Below are positions 33,677-41,781 of a DNA stretch of 64,000 nt, piece by piece; position 1 is the stretch's first letter, and the number at the start of each line of letters is the position of its first letter. The DNA lies in NCBI RefSeq assembly GCF_003997495.1, contig NZ_RZRU01000002.1, positions 248,001 through 312,000 of the forward strand, read 5' to 3'. Source of the stretch: Mesorhizobium sp. M7A.F.Ca.US.008.03.1.1. GTDB taxonomy: Bacteria; Pseudomonadota; Alphaproteobacteria; Rhizobiales; Rhizobiaceae. The notes beneath the pieces were generated by a model, which worked only from the letters and a program-made list of their open reading frames with translations, did not search any database and had not been told where the DNA came from. The position numbers and the translations under genes are program-made.

Positions 33677-33940
33677 TAGTTGGCCTGCCTGTTCGGTGTC
33701 GCTCGCGCCATCATGTCCTCTGTTTTCACTGCCATCCTGCCTCCGGCATCATGCCCATCGTCATCGACCAGAATGGCACGAGTCGCTGTCAGTTTCCGGC
33801 AGCAAACTTGGCGGGCAGGTACGGCGTTCCTTCACGCCCCTCGACCTGAACATTTTTCTCCCGGCCCCGCTGTATAAAATCCCGGAATACCTGCCATGCT
33901 CGCGCTCGGGCACGCCATCTCGCTCCCGGGGGAATACGCC

Positions 33941-34552
33941 ATGAAATCTCTGTTGCTCGCCTTTGCGTTGTTTCTCCCCACGGTCGCCCGCGCCGAGCCG
34001 ATCGAAACCCGGAAAATCATCACGGCTGTGACTGGCGACTTCAACGGCGACGGCGCCGTCGATCTTGCCATGGTGGTGGAGACCGAGCCCGGCCATCCGA
34101 TGGACGTCCACTTCTTCCTCAGGGACAAGGAGCACAATTACCTCAAACCCGTCGAGATCGTGCACGAGCAGATCCACGGGGAATGGAACGGCTACGACCG
34201 GCCGGGTTACAACAACTCCGACACCGAGCCAGAACTGACGATGCTGCCCAACGGTTCGATCAAATTCTACCTGCCTGCGATGGAGATCGGCAGCGAACGG
34301 ACCGACATGACGCTGACCATCGCCTGGCGCAATGATGCCTTCATCGTCGCCGGCTTTGCCTATGACCACTATGACTATTTGAAGGAGAATGCCGAAAGCG
34401 CCTGCGCGTACAATGTGCTGACCGGCAAAGGCACCAGCAGCGAAAAGCAGCCGGACGGCAGCACGAAGCACAAGACCGTCTCGGTCGAAGGCCAGACCAT
34501 CGCCTTCAAGTACTGGAACCCGGGCACCACCTTCACCGCTTGCGGCGAGTGA
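33941..34552 (+). CDS. secreted protein with an FG-GAP/VCBS-like calcium motif
   Basis: A 203-residue protein from ATG 33941 (GGGGGAA upstream), with a signal peptide ending ARA-EP near residue 18. Directly after it comes TGDFNGDGAVDLAMVVE, the D-x-N-x-D-G-x-x-D calcium-binding loop of FG-GAP/VCBS repeats. Only one such repeat is clear. Two cysteines (in SACAYN and FTACGE) near the C-terminus may form a disulfide. No function is assigned. A TATAAAAT stretch about 65 bases upstream could be the -10 region. Confidence 0.76.
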   Translation: MKSLLLAFALFLPTVARAEPIETRKIITAVTGDFNGDGAVDLAMVVETEPGHPMDVHFFLRDKEHNYLKPVEIVHEQIHGEWNGYDRPGYNNSDTEPELTMLPNGSIKFYLPAMEIGSERTDMTLTIAWRNDAFIVAGFAYDHYDYLKENAESACAYNVLTGKGTSSEKQPDGSTKHKTVSVEGQTIAFKYWNPGTTFTACGE

Positions 34553-34574
34553 CCGGCGCCCTCTTCGACCGACT

Positions 34575-35048
34575 TCAGGTTGGCGGCGGCGCAGCAGGCG
34601 TCAGCCCGTGGCGGCGCATGATCTCCATCATCCTGGCCTTGTCCGGCGGACCGCCGGCGGCGGCGTTGAGCAAGCCGAAAGCCTTGCGGAAATAGTCCGG
34701 GCCGATCGCCGCCGGCGAGATGACGCACAGCGCCTTCGCATCCATGCTGCCATTGTTGTCGAAGCGGTGGACAGCGCCACGCGGAATGCACAGCGCCTCT
34801 CCCGGTCCGACCTCGATCGGCCTGCCATCGACGGTCCAGGTCAGTACGCCGTCAATGCCATAGATCGTCTCTTCATAGTGGTCATGGCTGTGCGCCGGCG
34901 CCGGCAGCCGCTGCGCGCCGGGCACCATCAGCTCGAAGGCAGCAACGCTGCCGTTCGAATTGTCGCCCGTCACCAGGAAGCGAACCGACAGACCGGTGGT
35001 GCCGATGATTTCGTTGGCTGGATTGACCTGAAGATTCATGACCGACAT
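34575..35048 (-). CDS. cupin-domain protein
   Basis: A 157-residue single-domain cupin. The first motif is HSHDHYEETIYGIDG (metal ligands H53, H55 or H57, and E60). The second is IPRGAVHRF with H94. Such small cupins bind a metal and either act as dioxygenases/isomerases or sense ligands. It is divergent from a MarR regulator, with a shared symmetrical operator between the genes. Confidence 0.86.
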   Translation of the reverse strand: MSVMNLQVNPANEIIGTTGLSVRFLVTGDNSNGSVAAFELMVPGAQRLPAPAHSHDHYEETIYGIDGVLTWTVDGRPIEVGPGEALCIPRGAVHRFDNNGSMDAKALCVISPAAIGPDYFRKAFGLLNAAAGGPPDKARMMEIMRRHGLTPAAPPPT

Positions 35049-35061
35049 TGCGCAAACCCCT

Positions 35062-35106
35062 CCGGTAAACTACATTTACTAGTCATCAGTAAACTTAATT
35101 TACCGG
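35062..35106. promoter_or_regulatory. 45-bp symmetrical operator between cupin and MarR genes
   Basis: The ends CCGGTAAA and TTTACCGG are perfect inverse repeats. Inside, TTTACT and AGTAAA are also inverted, so the 45-bp element contains two nested dyads. It lies eight bases before the MarR start and 13 before the cupin start, ideal for repression of both by the MarR protein. Confidence 0.62.
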
Positions 35107-35113
35107 ATCGTCA

Positions 35114-35575
35114 ATGACCACCTCAACGGAAGTTCTGAAGACCAAGACCGAGAACCTGTTGATCGGCGCCCTGCTGCGCGTGCCGGCACAAGCGATCCAG
35201 CGGCGGCTGATCAAGGAGCTCAACGCTGCCGGTTTCGACGAATTGCGCCTGCCCCATATGGCGGTGTTGCAGTTTCCCGGACCGGACGGCGCGCGGCCCG
35301 GCACCATCGCCGATCGTGCCGGTATGAGCAAACAGGCCATCAACCAACTGCTCAGCAGCCTCGAAGGATACGGCTATCTCGTCCGCTCAGACATTCCCGG
35401 CGACGGCAGTGCGCGCGTGGTGCGATCCACAGAACGCGGCCATGCCGCCTTCTGGAAAATGGTCGATATCCTGCGCGACATAGAGGAGGAGTGGCGCATC
35501 GAACTTGGGCCGGAGCGCTTTGCCCAGCTGAAAGCTTTGCTGTTTGTCGTCTGGGAAAGTCCGCTGGTGCGCTGA
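35114..35575 (+). CDS. MarR-family transcriptional regulator
   Basis: A 153-residue winged-helix regulator. The recognition region is TIADRAGMSKQAINQLLSSLEGYGYLVRS (about 64-92), followed by the wing (DGSARVVRSTERG). MarR proteins are dimeric repressors released by small phenolic or oxidising ligands. It is divergent from the cupin gene and followed by an SDR gene on the same strand; either could be its target. Confidence 0.88.
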   Translation: MTTSTEVLKTKTENLLIGALLRVPAQAIQRRLIKELNAAGFDELRLPHMAVLQFPGPDGARPGTIADRAGMSKQAINQLLSSLEGYGYLVRSDIPGDGSARVVRSTERGHAAFWKMVDILRDIEEEWRIELGPERFAQLKALLFVVWESPLVR

Positions 35576-35697
35576 ACCAGAGACGGCGTCCCTGCGCGGC
35601 TGACACGATCGGTATTTCCGATGGTGCCATCGGTTCCCTTGACCCACGCCGAACTGCCAATCCCTGCCCTTGTCCATCCAAGCAAAGGCAGAGCGAA

Positions 35698-36426
35698 ATG
35701 AGCATTTCAAATCAAAAAATCCTGATCGTCGGCGGCGGCTCCGGCATGGGTCTGGCTCTGGCCAGACGCTGCGTCGAGGCCGGCGCCGAGCTGATCATCG
35801 CCGGGCGCGGCGAGGACCGGTTGCAACAGGCGCGCAAGGCGCTGGGCAACCCCGCCGACCTGGAGGTGGCGGCCGTCGACGTCACCCGGGAAGACCAGGT
35901 CGCCGCACTTTTCGCGCGTATCGGCGGGCTCGACCACATCGTCAGCACCGCCGCCGACATCGAAGGCGCCTACCAGCTATTGCCGGAGCTTGACCTGAAG
36001 GCGGCGCAAAAGGTGGTTGAGAGCAAGCTGTATGGCCCGCTGCTGCTCGCCAAGCACGGCGCACCGCGGCTGGCAGCGACCGGCTCGATGACCTTCGTTT
36101 CCGGCATTGCCGCCTACCGGCCGGCCGCACGCGGCTCCGTCGTTGCATCGGTCAATGCGGCGCTCGAAGGGCTGGTGCGGGCGCTGGCCGTGGAACTCGC
36201 GCCGATCCGCGTCAATGCCGTGTCACCCGGCTGGGTCGACACCACGATCTGGGCGCAGGTGGCCGGCGATCGCAAGGACGAGACGCTGGCCGCGATGGCC
36301 GAGCGGCTGCCGGTCGGGCGGATCGGCCAACCCGACGACATCGCCGACGCCATCGCCTTCCTGATCGGCAATGGCTTTACGACGGGAACGACGCTGCATG
36401 TCGAGGGCGGCCATCGCCTGATCTAG
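35698..36426 (+). CDS. SDR-family protein lacking the catalytic Tyr and Lys
   Basis: A 242-residue protein from ATG 35698. The cofactor motif VGGGSGMG (11-18) and the Ser region FVSGIAAY (133-140, S135) are recognisable. Where classical SDRs have Y-x3-K the sequence reads GSVVASVNAALEGL: the Tyr position holds Val and the Lys position N153. The C-terminal SPGWVDT and PDDIADAIAFL segments are typical. It may therefore bind NAD(P) without classical catalysis, or act as a sensor. The upstream MarR gene lies 122 bases away on the same strand. Confidence 0.86.
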   Translation: MSISNQKILIVGGGSGMGLALARRCVEAGAELIIAGRGEDRLQQARKALGNPADLEVAAVDVTREDQVAALFARIGGLDHIVSTAADIEGAYQLLPELDLKAAQKVVESKLYGPLLLAKHGAPRLAATGSMTFVSGIAAYRPAARGSVVASVNAALEGLVRALAVELAPIRVNAVSPGWVDTTIWAQVAGDRKDETLAAMAERLPVGRIGQPDDIADAIAFLIGNGFTTGTTLHVEGGHRLI

Positions 36427-36442
36427 ATCGCCGCCGCTTCCG

Positions 36443-37417
36443 TCAGGAGTTGTTTGCAAACAAGGCCTTGGAGCGGTTCGCCGATTCAAGTCCTGAACCA
36501 GCCTTGGCGGGCGACGGGACTGGCACCAGCGTGTCGCGCGCGGCAGTGAGCAATTGCTTGAGCGCCGGCGGCTGGACGCGCCGGCGGCGCCAGATCATCG
36601 CCAGCGGCGCCGTCTGTGCCTGGCCGGGCCATGGCAGTTCGACGACGTCGCCACGCGCGAGCGCGTCGCTAACGGCAAGGCGTGGAACGAGACCGAGCCC
36701 CGCGCCGGCCGCCACCAGCCGCGCAATGGCGCCGATGCTGCCGACCTCAGTGGCAAGTCTGGGAGCGGCAACGCCCGCCTCGGCAAAGGCCGTGTCGAAC
36801 ATGTGCCGGTAGATGCATCCGGGCTCCGTTGCCACGAAGCGCAGTGTGGCAAGGGTGGCCAGGTCATGCTCTGCGCCGCCTTGCCCCGGAGCCGCGACCA
36901 GCACCAGCGGTTCGGCTGCTATCGTGCGCTTGGCAAAGTGTTCATCGGACTTGTCCTTCGCGAAATCACGGCGGTCGAAGCAGAAGGCGACATCGATCTC
37001 GCCGTCCTCCAACTGGCGCAGCAGCGCGCCGCTGCCCGCCACCTTCATCCGCAGGGTGATGTCGGGATGGTCGGCCTGGAACCCGGGCAGCCAACGCGCC
37101 AGCCGGGCGGACGCGATCGTCTCCAGCGCGCCGATGGTCAGCTGCCCACTTGTCGAACCTGCCGCCGCCTGCACGGCCGCGCGCGCCTCGCCATCGAGCC
37201 GCAACAAATCTTCGGCGATCGGCTTCAGCGCCAGCCCAGCCGGCGTCAGCTCGAGGCCTGACTTCACGCGCGTGAACAGGGCTGCGCCAAGCTCCGCTTC
37301 AAGCGCCTGGATCTGGTCGCTGACGCTCGATTGCGCAAGGTGGACCACTTCTGCGGCGCGCGTGATGTTGCGGCTCCGAGCCACCGCCAGGAAGGTTTTG
37401 AGCAGTCTTGGGTGCAT
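36443..37417 (-). CDS. LysR-family transcriptional regulator
   Basis: A 324-residue regulator. The HTH is at about 2-60 (LLKTFLAVARSRNITRAAEVVHLAQSSVSDQIQALE), followed by an effector domain ending in a basic tail. It is convergent with the SDR gene (16 bases between stops). The nearest same-strand upstream gene is the HtrA-like protein, whose stop is 16 bases before this start, so the two may be co-transcribed. Confidence 0.9.
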   Translation of the reverse strand: MHPRLLKTFLAVARSRNITRAAEVVHLAQSSVSDQIQALEAELGAALFTRVKSGLELTPAGLALKPIAEDLLRLDGEARAAVQAAAGSTSGQLTIGALETIASARLARWLPGFQADHPDITLRMKVAGSGALLRQLEDGEIDVAFCFDRRDFAKDKSDEHFAKRTIAAEPLVLVAAPGQGGAEHDLATLATLRFVATEPGCIYRHMFDTAFAEAGVAAPRLATEVGSIGAIARLVAAGAGLGLVPRLAVSDALARGDVVELPWPGQAQTAPLAMIWRRRRVQPPALKQLLTAARDTLVPVPSPAKAGSGLESANRSKALFANNS

Positions 37418-37433
37418 CGCGTGGCTGACTCGC

Positions 37434-38339
37434 CTACTGCAGCTGCGGCTTCTTCAGGAAACTGCCGCGATCGGCGGACTTGACGCGCAGCCAGGTTTCG
37501 CGGCCGTCGCGCAACACGCGCATCGGGATCTCTGCACCGGCCGAGCCGCTCTCCCACAGCTTGCGATAGAAATCGGCCAGCCCATCGACCGCGCCATCGC
37601 GGATGTCCGAGATGATGTCGCCCTGGCGCAGGCCGGCCTTGGCCGCCGGACCACCTTCGGTCACGCTCATCACCACCACCCTGCCGTCGCTTTCGGCCGA
37701 CAGGGCGCCGAGCCACGGGCGCGGCGGCTTGGCCACCTGGCCGCGCGTCAGGAGATCGTCGAGAATTGGCGGCAACAGATCGATCGGCACGACCATGTTG
37801 ATATCGGCGACCTCGCCGTTGCGGCTCATCTGCAGGCGCAGGGAACCAATGCCGAGCAGCGAGCCGTCAGCGCCGAACAGCCCGGCACCGCCCCAGGACG
37901 GGTGCGCCGGCGCAATGAAGATCGCCTCGTCCAGCAGATACTCCCAATAGCCGGCGAATTCCTGCTTGGTGACGATCCTGGCCTGCACCGACTGGCCGAT
38001 GCCGTCGGCCAGCACCACGGCGTCGCCGATCCTGGCCTTGCCGGCATCGCCCAGCGCCACGGCCGGCAGGCCGAGCGGCGCCAGCGCCTGCACCAGCCCA
38101 AAACCCGATTCCTGGTCATAGGCCAGCGCGTGCGCGGGGATGACGCGGCCGTCATGGCTGGTCAGCCAGACTTCTTCCGCCTCGGTGATGAGATAGCCGA
38201 TGGTCAGCACCAGCCCGTCATTGCGAATGACGACGCCACTGCCTTCCCTGAGCGTGCCGAGCGCCCCGGCCGTAAAGGCATCTTCGGGAACAGTGGCCCG
38301 CACGGCAACGACCGAGCGCGGATTGGGATTGATGGTCAT
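37434..38339 (-). CDS. HtrA/DegP-like protein with degenerate active site
   Basis: A 301-residue protein from ATG 38339. A trypsin-like fold (GSGVVIRNDGLVLT, 33-46) is followed by a PDZ domain (about 205-290; VTEGGPAAKAGLRQGDIISDI). The expected triad is missing: the His position is Y49 (LTIGYLI), the Asp region reads ESGFGLVQ, and the Ser position is W149 (PSWGGAG instead of GNSGGP). There is no signal peptide, unlike periplasmic DegP. It is most likely a non-proteolytic scaffold or chaperone. Confidence 0.8.
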   Translation of the reverse strand: MTINPNPRSVVAVRATVPEDAFTAGALGTLREGSGVVIRNDGLVLTIGYLITEAEEVWLTSHDGRVIPAHALAYDQESGFGLVQALAPLGLPAVALGDAGKARIGDAVVLADGIGQSVQARIVTKQEFAGYWEYLLDEAIFIAPAHPSWGGAGLFGADGSLLGIGSLRLQMSRNGEVADINMVVPIDLLPPILDDLLTRGQVAKPPRPWLGALSAESDGRVVVMSVTEGGPAAKAGLRQGDIISDIRDGAVDGLADFYRKLWESGSAGAEIPMRVLRDGRETWLRVKSADRGSFLKKPQLQ

Positions 38340-38453
38340 GCTTTTGTCCTGGGTGGGCTTTGGTGACATCTTCTATAGGTATGCCACGCAGGAGAAGGCG
38401 CAAGGGTGAGGAAGAGCCCAATTGCCGATGTTGGCACTCCGGGCATCGATAGT

Positions 38454-38473
38454 AGTTCAACGCAAGTTGAACT
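38454..38473. promoter_or_regulatory. perfect 20-bp palindrome upstream of yghU
   Basis: AGTTCAAC-GCAA-GTTGAACT is an exact 8-4-8 inverted repeat centred about 70 bases before the yghU start. Its symmetry and location suit an operator of a dimeric regulator. No U-run follows, so it is unlikely to be a terminator. Confidence 0.5.
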
Positions 38474-38534
38474 TACACATCCGCAGCCCTAGTTTATGGC
38501 GACCTGCCATCCTTCCCCGACACGAGGCCACGAA

Positions 38535-39401
38535 ATGACCGACTACACACCGCCGAAAGTATGGACCTGGAACAAGCCGAGCGGCGGAGCCTTTGCCAGC
38601 ATCAACCGGCCGATCGCCGGGCCGACGCATGACAAGGAACTGCCGGTCGGCAAGCATCCGTTGCAGCTCTATTCGCTGGCGACGCCGAACGGCGTCAAGG
38701 TCACCGTCATGCTGGAAGAGCTTCTGGCGCGCGGCCACAAGGGTGCCGAATACGATGCCTGGCTCATCCGGATCAACGATGGCGACCAGTTCGGCAGCGG
38801 CTTCGTCGAGGTCAATCCAAACTCCAAGATTCCGGCCCTGATGGACCGCAGTGGCACCACACCTGTGCGCATCTTCGAATCCGGCTCGATCCTGGTCTAT
38901 CTCGCCGAAAAATTCGGCGAATTCCTTCCGACCGAACAGCCGGCCCGCGCCGAGGTGCTGTCCTGGCTGTTCTGGCAGATGGGCTCGGCGCCGTATCTGG
39001 GCGGCGGCTTCGGCCACTTTTATGCCTATGCGCCGGAAAAGTTCGAATACGCCATCGATCGCTTCTCGATGGAGGTGAAACGCCAGATGGATGTGCTCGA
39101 CCGCCGGCTGGCCGAGGTTGAATATCTCGGCGGCAAGGACTACTCCATTGCCGACATGGCCGTGTGGCCGTGGTATGGCGGGCTGGCGCTCGGCCGCATG
39201 TACAATGACTCCGGCGAGTTCCTGTCGGTGCAGGAGTACAAGCATGTGCAGCGTTGGGCCAAGGCGATCGACGCCCGCCCGGCGGTCAAGCGCGGCCGCA
39301 TGGTCAACCGTGCTTTCGGCGAGCCTGCCATGCAACTGCATGAACGCCACGACGCCGGCGATTTCGAGACGAAGACGCAGGATAGACTGGCCGCCGAATA
39401 G
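38535..39401 (+). CDS. yghU: glutathione S-transferase family disulfide-bond oxidoreductase
   Basis: A 288-residue protein, the same length as E. coli YghU. The opening is YTPPKVWTWNKPSGGAFASINRP, with LYSLATPNGVKVTVMLEELL (thioredoxin-like domain, Thr-Pro-Asn glutathione site), NSKIPALMD and ESGSILVYLAEKF. The C-terminal helical GST domain contains DYSIADMAVWPWYGGL. YghU binds two glutathiones and reduces disulfides and organic peroxides. It is a single gene with its own palindromic operator candidate and a terminator after the stop. Confidence 0.93.
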   Translation: MTDYTPPKVWTWNKPSGGAFASINRPIAGPTHDKELPVGKHPLQLYSLATPNGVKVTVMLEELLARGHKGAEYDAWLIRINDGDQFGSGFVEVNPNSKIPALMDRSGTTPVRIFESGSILVYLAEKFGEFLPTEQPARAEVLSWLFWQMGSAPYLGGGFGHFYAYAPEKFEYAIDRFSMEVKRQMDVLDRRLAEVEYLGGKDYSIADMAVWPWYGGLALGRMYNDSGEFLSVQEYKHVQRWAKAIDARPAVKRGRMVNRAFGEPAMQLHERHDAGDFETKTQDRLAAE

Positions 39402-39424
39402 GGCATCGCGGGTCGCGGCAAAGG

Positions 39425-39461
39425 AAACCCGCCACCGACGCGACGTCGGGGCGGGTTTTTT
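39425..39461 (+). terminator. Rho-independent terminator of yghU
   Basis: AAACCCGCC at 39425-39433 pairs with GGCGGGTTT ending near 39458, with an inner CCGACG/CGTCGG stem, followed by a run of six T. It lies 24 bases after the yghU stop. Confidence 0.8.
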
Positions 39462-39488
39462 CCAAGGCCCAGTGCTGCGGGAACCCTC

Positions 39489-39791
39489 TTAGTGCAGCAC
39501 TTCCACGATCTGGCGGGTCTCCGGATCGACAAGGACCGTGCGGTCATTGATCACCGCGACGCGGTATTTGACGTCCGGCACCTCACGCAGTTCGACAGTG
39601 TCCGGCACCGAAGATCCGAGCTTGAGTTCGACTCCCAGAAGGTTCACCGAGGCAAGCGGTTCCCTCTTGATGTATTCGCGAACGACCGTCTCCTGCTCCG
39701 GCTGGACGACGACGACGTTTTCCGCCAGCGCCGCACCAATGCCGCCCATCAGGGCGACGGCGGCCGCCGCACTCGTAAGATAAAGCTTCAT
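39489..39791 (-). CDS. DUF1236 periplasmic protein, paralog 1
   Basis: A 100-residue protein. The second of two close ATGs (39791) is chosen because AGGAGA then lies seven bases upstream; the ATG at 39797 would be directly on it. The signal peptide ends AALA-EN. The mature part has the DUF1236 pattern: VVQPEQETVVREYI, VELKLGSSVPDTVELREVP and YRVAVINDRTVLVDPETRQIVEVL. The family is common and of unknown function in Rhizobiales. A close paralog lies at 42429-42728. Both have an EcfG-like promoter. Confidence 0.86.
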   Translation of the reverse strand: MKLYLTSAAAAVALMGGIGAALAENVVVVQPEQETVVREYIKREPLASVNLLGVELKLGSSVPDTVELREVPDVKYRVAVINDRTVLVDPETRQIVEVLH

Positions 39792-39831
39792 GACCATTCT
39801 CCTGGTGATAATTAAATTCCGCCCTCATTGG

Positions 39832-39857
39832 AAACTCCACCGCTGCCGTGCGGTTCC
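39832..39857 (-). promoter_or_regulatory. EcfG-type promoter of DUF1236 paralog 1
   Basis: Minus strand: GGAAC (39853-39857), 17 bases, GTTT (39832-39835). It lies about 40 bases before the start codon. The alphaproteobacterial general-stress sigma factor EcfG recognises GGAAC-N16/17-GTT. Confidence 0.6.
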
Positions 39858-40414
39858 ATCGTAACTTCAGAATTGAAGATATTGCGATTTCGGTCCGGAT
39901 ATTGATTTGTTGCTGATCAGACGTTCGGCAGGCAACACGGAAAAGCATGAAAACTTGCACAAATATGTATGGATATTTAGGGGCGAAAAATTCTATCTGA
40001 AGCCGGATTGGCGAGCCAATCGGCCTCGCATCCCCTCATCTGGACGATGTGAACGGCTCCGGCACGAAAAAGGCTCGCCCCGCCGGGAGAAGAGCGAACC
40101 ATGACGGTATCGATGGAGGTGGCAACCTCATCGGTACTGCCAGAGAACGCGAAGCATCAGCACTTGTTCCCCACCTGTCGGCCTGAGCAAGATGCGAAGC
40201 CGGTCGCGCATGCATCATGTTCCCATGATTGGCGCTGTGCCGAAATCTCCAGCAGGGATATGCTTAGACCTGGCAGTGTCTCAGTGACCAGATACCTTGC
40301 CGTCGGTCGTGATCGCGCTGGCGGCGACGTTCCCCGAGTTTGCCCCGGCGCACGCGCGCGAGTGGACAGCCTGGTATGGAAACGCCATTCCTGATCGGTC
40401 TCGGTTACCCGGTC
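39858..40414. other. non-coding stretch between two minus-strand genes
   Basis: No frame here resembles a protein family. The part 39870-40010 is AT-rich. On the minus strand a hairpin, GGTTCGC...GCGAGCC (40074-40100), is followed by TTTTT (40067-40073) and may terminate the SyrA-like transcript. A plus-strand frame at 40101-40394 has poor composition and is not called. Confidence 0.45.
40067..40100 (-). terminator. possible terminator downstream of the SyrA-like gene
   Basis: Minus strand: a 7-bp stem GGTTCGC/GCGAGCC (one G-U pair) around a 16-base loop, followed by five T. It lies about 310 bases past the SyrA-like stop, so it may belong to an unannotated transcript instead. Confidence 0.4.
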
Positions 40415-40660
40415 TCAAAGCTGGACACCGTCGCGATGCAATGGCGGGAAGACGTCTACCGGATCCTGGCTCGGCACGATATCGTGTGTGCGCCTGAAGA
40501 TCAGCCTCACGATGAGCACGAAGTAGCCGACCTGCAGGACAAGCAGCGTCGCTATCGTCCAGGCAAATGCCTCCCAGAAGGAGCCGGTGGCCATATACGT
40601 CCAGACCGCGACAATGATGGCCGTGGCTGACATTCCTACGAGAAACTGTCCAAAATACAT
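40415..40660 (-). CDS. SyrA-like small membrane protein (exopolysaccharide regulation family)
   Basis: An 81-residue protein with two transmembrane helices (about 5-27 and 33-55; GMSATAIIVAVWTYMATGSFW, then AFAWTIATLLVLQVGYFVLIV) and a short charged tail. The MYFGQFLVGMSATAII opening matches the SyrA/'exopolysaccharide production repressor' family of rhizobia. SyrA in Sinorhizobium acts through the ExoS/ChvI system on exopolysaccharide genes. It is a single gene with an EcfG-like promoter directly upstream. The large exopolysaccharide locus at 52.7-64 kb is a possible downstream target, by inference only. Confidence 0.76.
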   Translation of the reverse strand: MYFGQFLVGMSATAIIVAVWTYMATGSFWEAFAWTIATLLVLQVGYFVLIVRLIFRRTHDIVPSQDPVDVFPPLHRDGVQL

Positions 40661-40670
40661 GTTTTCCCAA

Positions 40671-40694
40671 AACCATCGAAACCGCGCCTGTTCC
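40671..40694 (-). promoter_or_regulatory. EcfG-type promoter of the SyrA-like gene
   Basis: Minus strand: GGAAC (40690-40694), 16 bases, GTT (40671-40673). It lies only about 10 bases before the start codon, which implies a very short leader. Confidence 0.5.
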
Positions 40695-40893
40695 GATCAG
40701 TCCCTGCCTCATTCCCATTTCCCGCGGACAATATTTCACTATTTTAGCAACTTCGCAAGTAAGCGGCCGGTCGCCGCTACGCGCTCTCCCTTGCGCGACT
40801 TGGCAACGGTGGCGATCCGGAGCGCGGCGGGGGCTGGGCTGATGCGCCAGCCGTCGACAATCCAGAAGCACGCGGCTTTGCACTTCGAGCATG

Positions 40894-40919
40894 GGAACAA
40901 ACGCAGGCACGCCGAGTTT
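40894..40919 (+). promoter_or_regulatory. EcfG-type promoter of the acidic-protein gene
   Basis: GGAAC (40894-40898), exactly 17 bases, GTTT (40916-40919). It lies about 33 bases before the ATG at 40953. Confidence 0.6.
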
Positions 40920-40952
40920 CGCCTCCAGTTTTTTCAAGGACAGGAGGCCAGC

Positions 40953-41240
40953 ATGGCACCGCGCAACAAACCAAGCGCCGACATCGAAGATGACGCACCG
41001 CAGGCGGATGGGCCTACCATCGAGCAGCAGGATTGGGATGCGATCAAGGGCGGCGAGATCCTGCCAGAGTCCGTGCCGGAAAACGGCGACATGCGTTACG
41101 GCACCGAAAAAGACGGCGATCTGCCCGACGAGAACGACGACAACGCGTACCAGGACAGCGACGACGCCCTCCCCGATGATGAGGAAGAAGCCGCAATCAC
41201 GCGCGATCAGACCCGCGAGGGCCGATTCGACGAGACGTGA
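40953..41240 (+). CDS. small acidic hydrophilic protein
   Basis: A 95-residue protein from ATG 40953 with AGGAGG eight bases upstream. It is dominated by Asp/Glu with scattered Gly and Pro (DGDLPDENDDNAYQDSDD) and has no hydrophobic core, so it is probably intrinsically disordered. No family recognised. The promoter with the general-stress consensus suggests a stress-induced role, for example as a hydrophilin-like protectant; this is inference. Confidence 0.72.
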   Translation: MAPRNKPSADIEDDAPQADGPTIEQQDWDAIKGGEILPESVPENGDMRYGTEKDGDLPDENDDNAYQDSDDALPDDEEEAAITRDQTREGRFDET

Positions 41241-41500
41241 GCCATTCGTCGCCCAGACATGACTGCCTGTTGTTGAACTTGCCAAAGCCACATTTTCCAT
41301 GCCCGGTTTGCGGGCAAATGTGCTTGGCCGGCTAAGTTTTCCGCCTAGGCATATATCAGATTTACCTAAAATAGCGGAACATCCAAGGGACATTATCGGA
41401 ACTGAACAAGGCCCCTTGGACTTTTGCGCACGACGGATAAGACCTTGGTCCTACAGGAAAAAGCAAAAGCCCGGCGTGACCGATTGAAGCTTCCAACGAG

Positions 41501-41526
41501 GGAACATCGGGCCTCGCTTGTCGTTT
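41501..41526 (+). promoter_or_regulatory. EcfG-type promoter of the small membrane-protein gene at 41575
   Basis: GGAAC (41501-41505), exactly 17 bases, GTTT (41523-41526). It lies about 48 bases before the start codon. The rest of the 41241-41500 gap shows no gene. Confidence 0.6.
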
Positions 41527-41574
41527 GTCGCAAAGGCTCGGCACGCCGGGTGCCATGCCTTGGAGAACAGGGCG

Positions 41575-41781
41575 ATGCCCCACCGATCCACCATCATCAG
41601 GACAGGCCATGGCCCAGGAACGGCGATCGCCGTGCTCATGGTTGGATTGACGGCGGTGGGCATCGTGTTCCTCGTCCTCGGCAGTTCGCTCTACTTCAGT
41701 GAGCAGCCTGCGGATCAACGTGCCCTGTCTTCGCCGCCCGCTCGATCGATACACGTGACCGACAGCAAAGCGGCAAACTGA
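41575..41781 (+). CDS. small single-pass membrane protein
   Basis: A 68-residue protein. One transmembrane helix lies at about 16-38 (TAIAVLMVGLTAVGIVFLVLG), followed by a short polar tail. A purine-rich stretch (GGAGAACAGGG) precedes the ATG at 41575. No family recognised. The EcfG-like promoter upstream supports a real, stress-induced gene. Its DNA overlaps an opposite-strand frame that is a weaker candidate. Confidence 0.66.
   Translation: MPHRSTIIRTGHGPGTAIAVLMVGLTAVGIVFLVLGSSLYFSEQPADQRALSSPPARSIHVTDSKAAN

Noticed and set aside
40101-40394. 97-codon plus-strand frame
   Set aside because: Odd composition (many Cys, His and Ser), no homologous motif, no Shine-Dalgarno, and it lies antisense to the downstream region of the SyrA-like gene.
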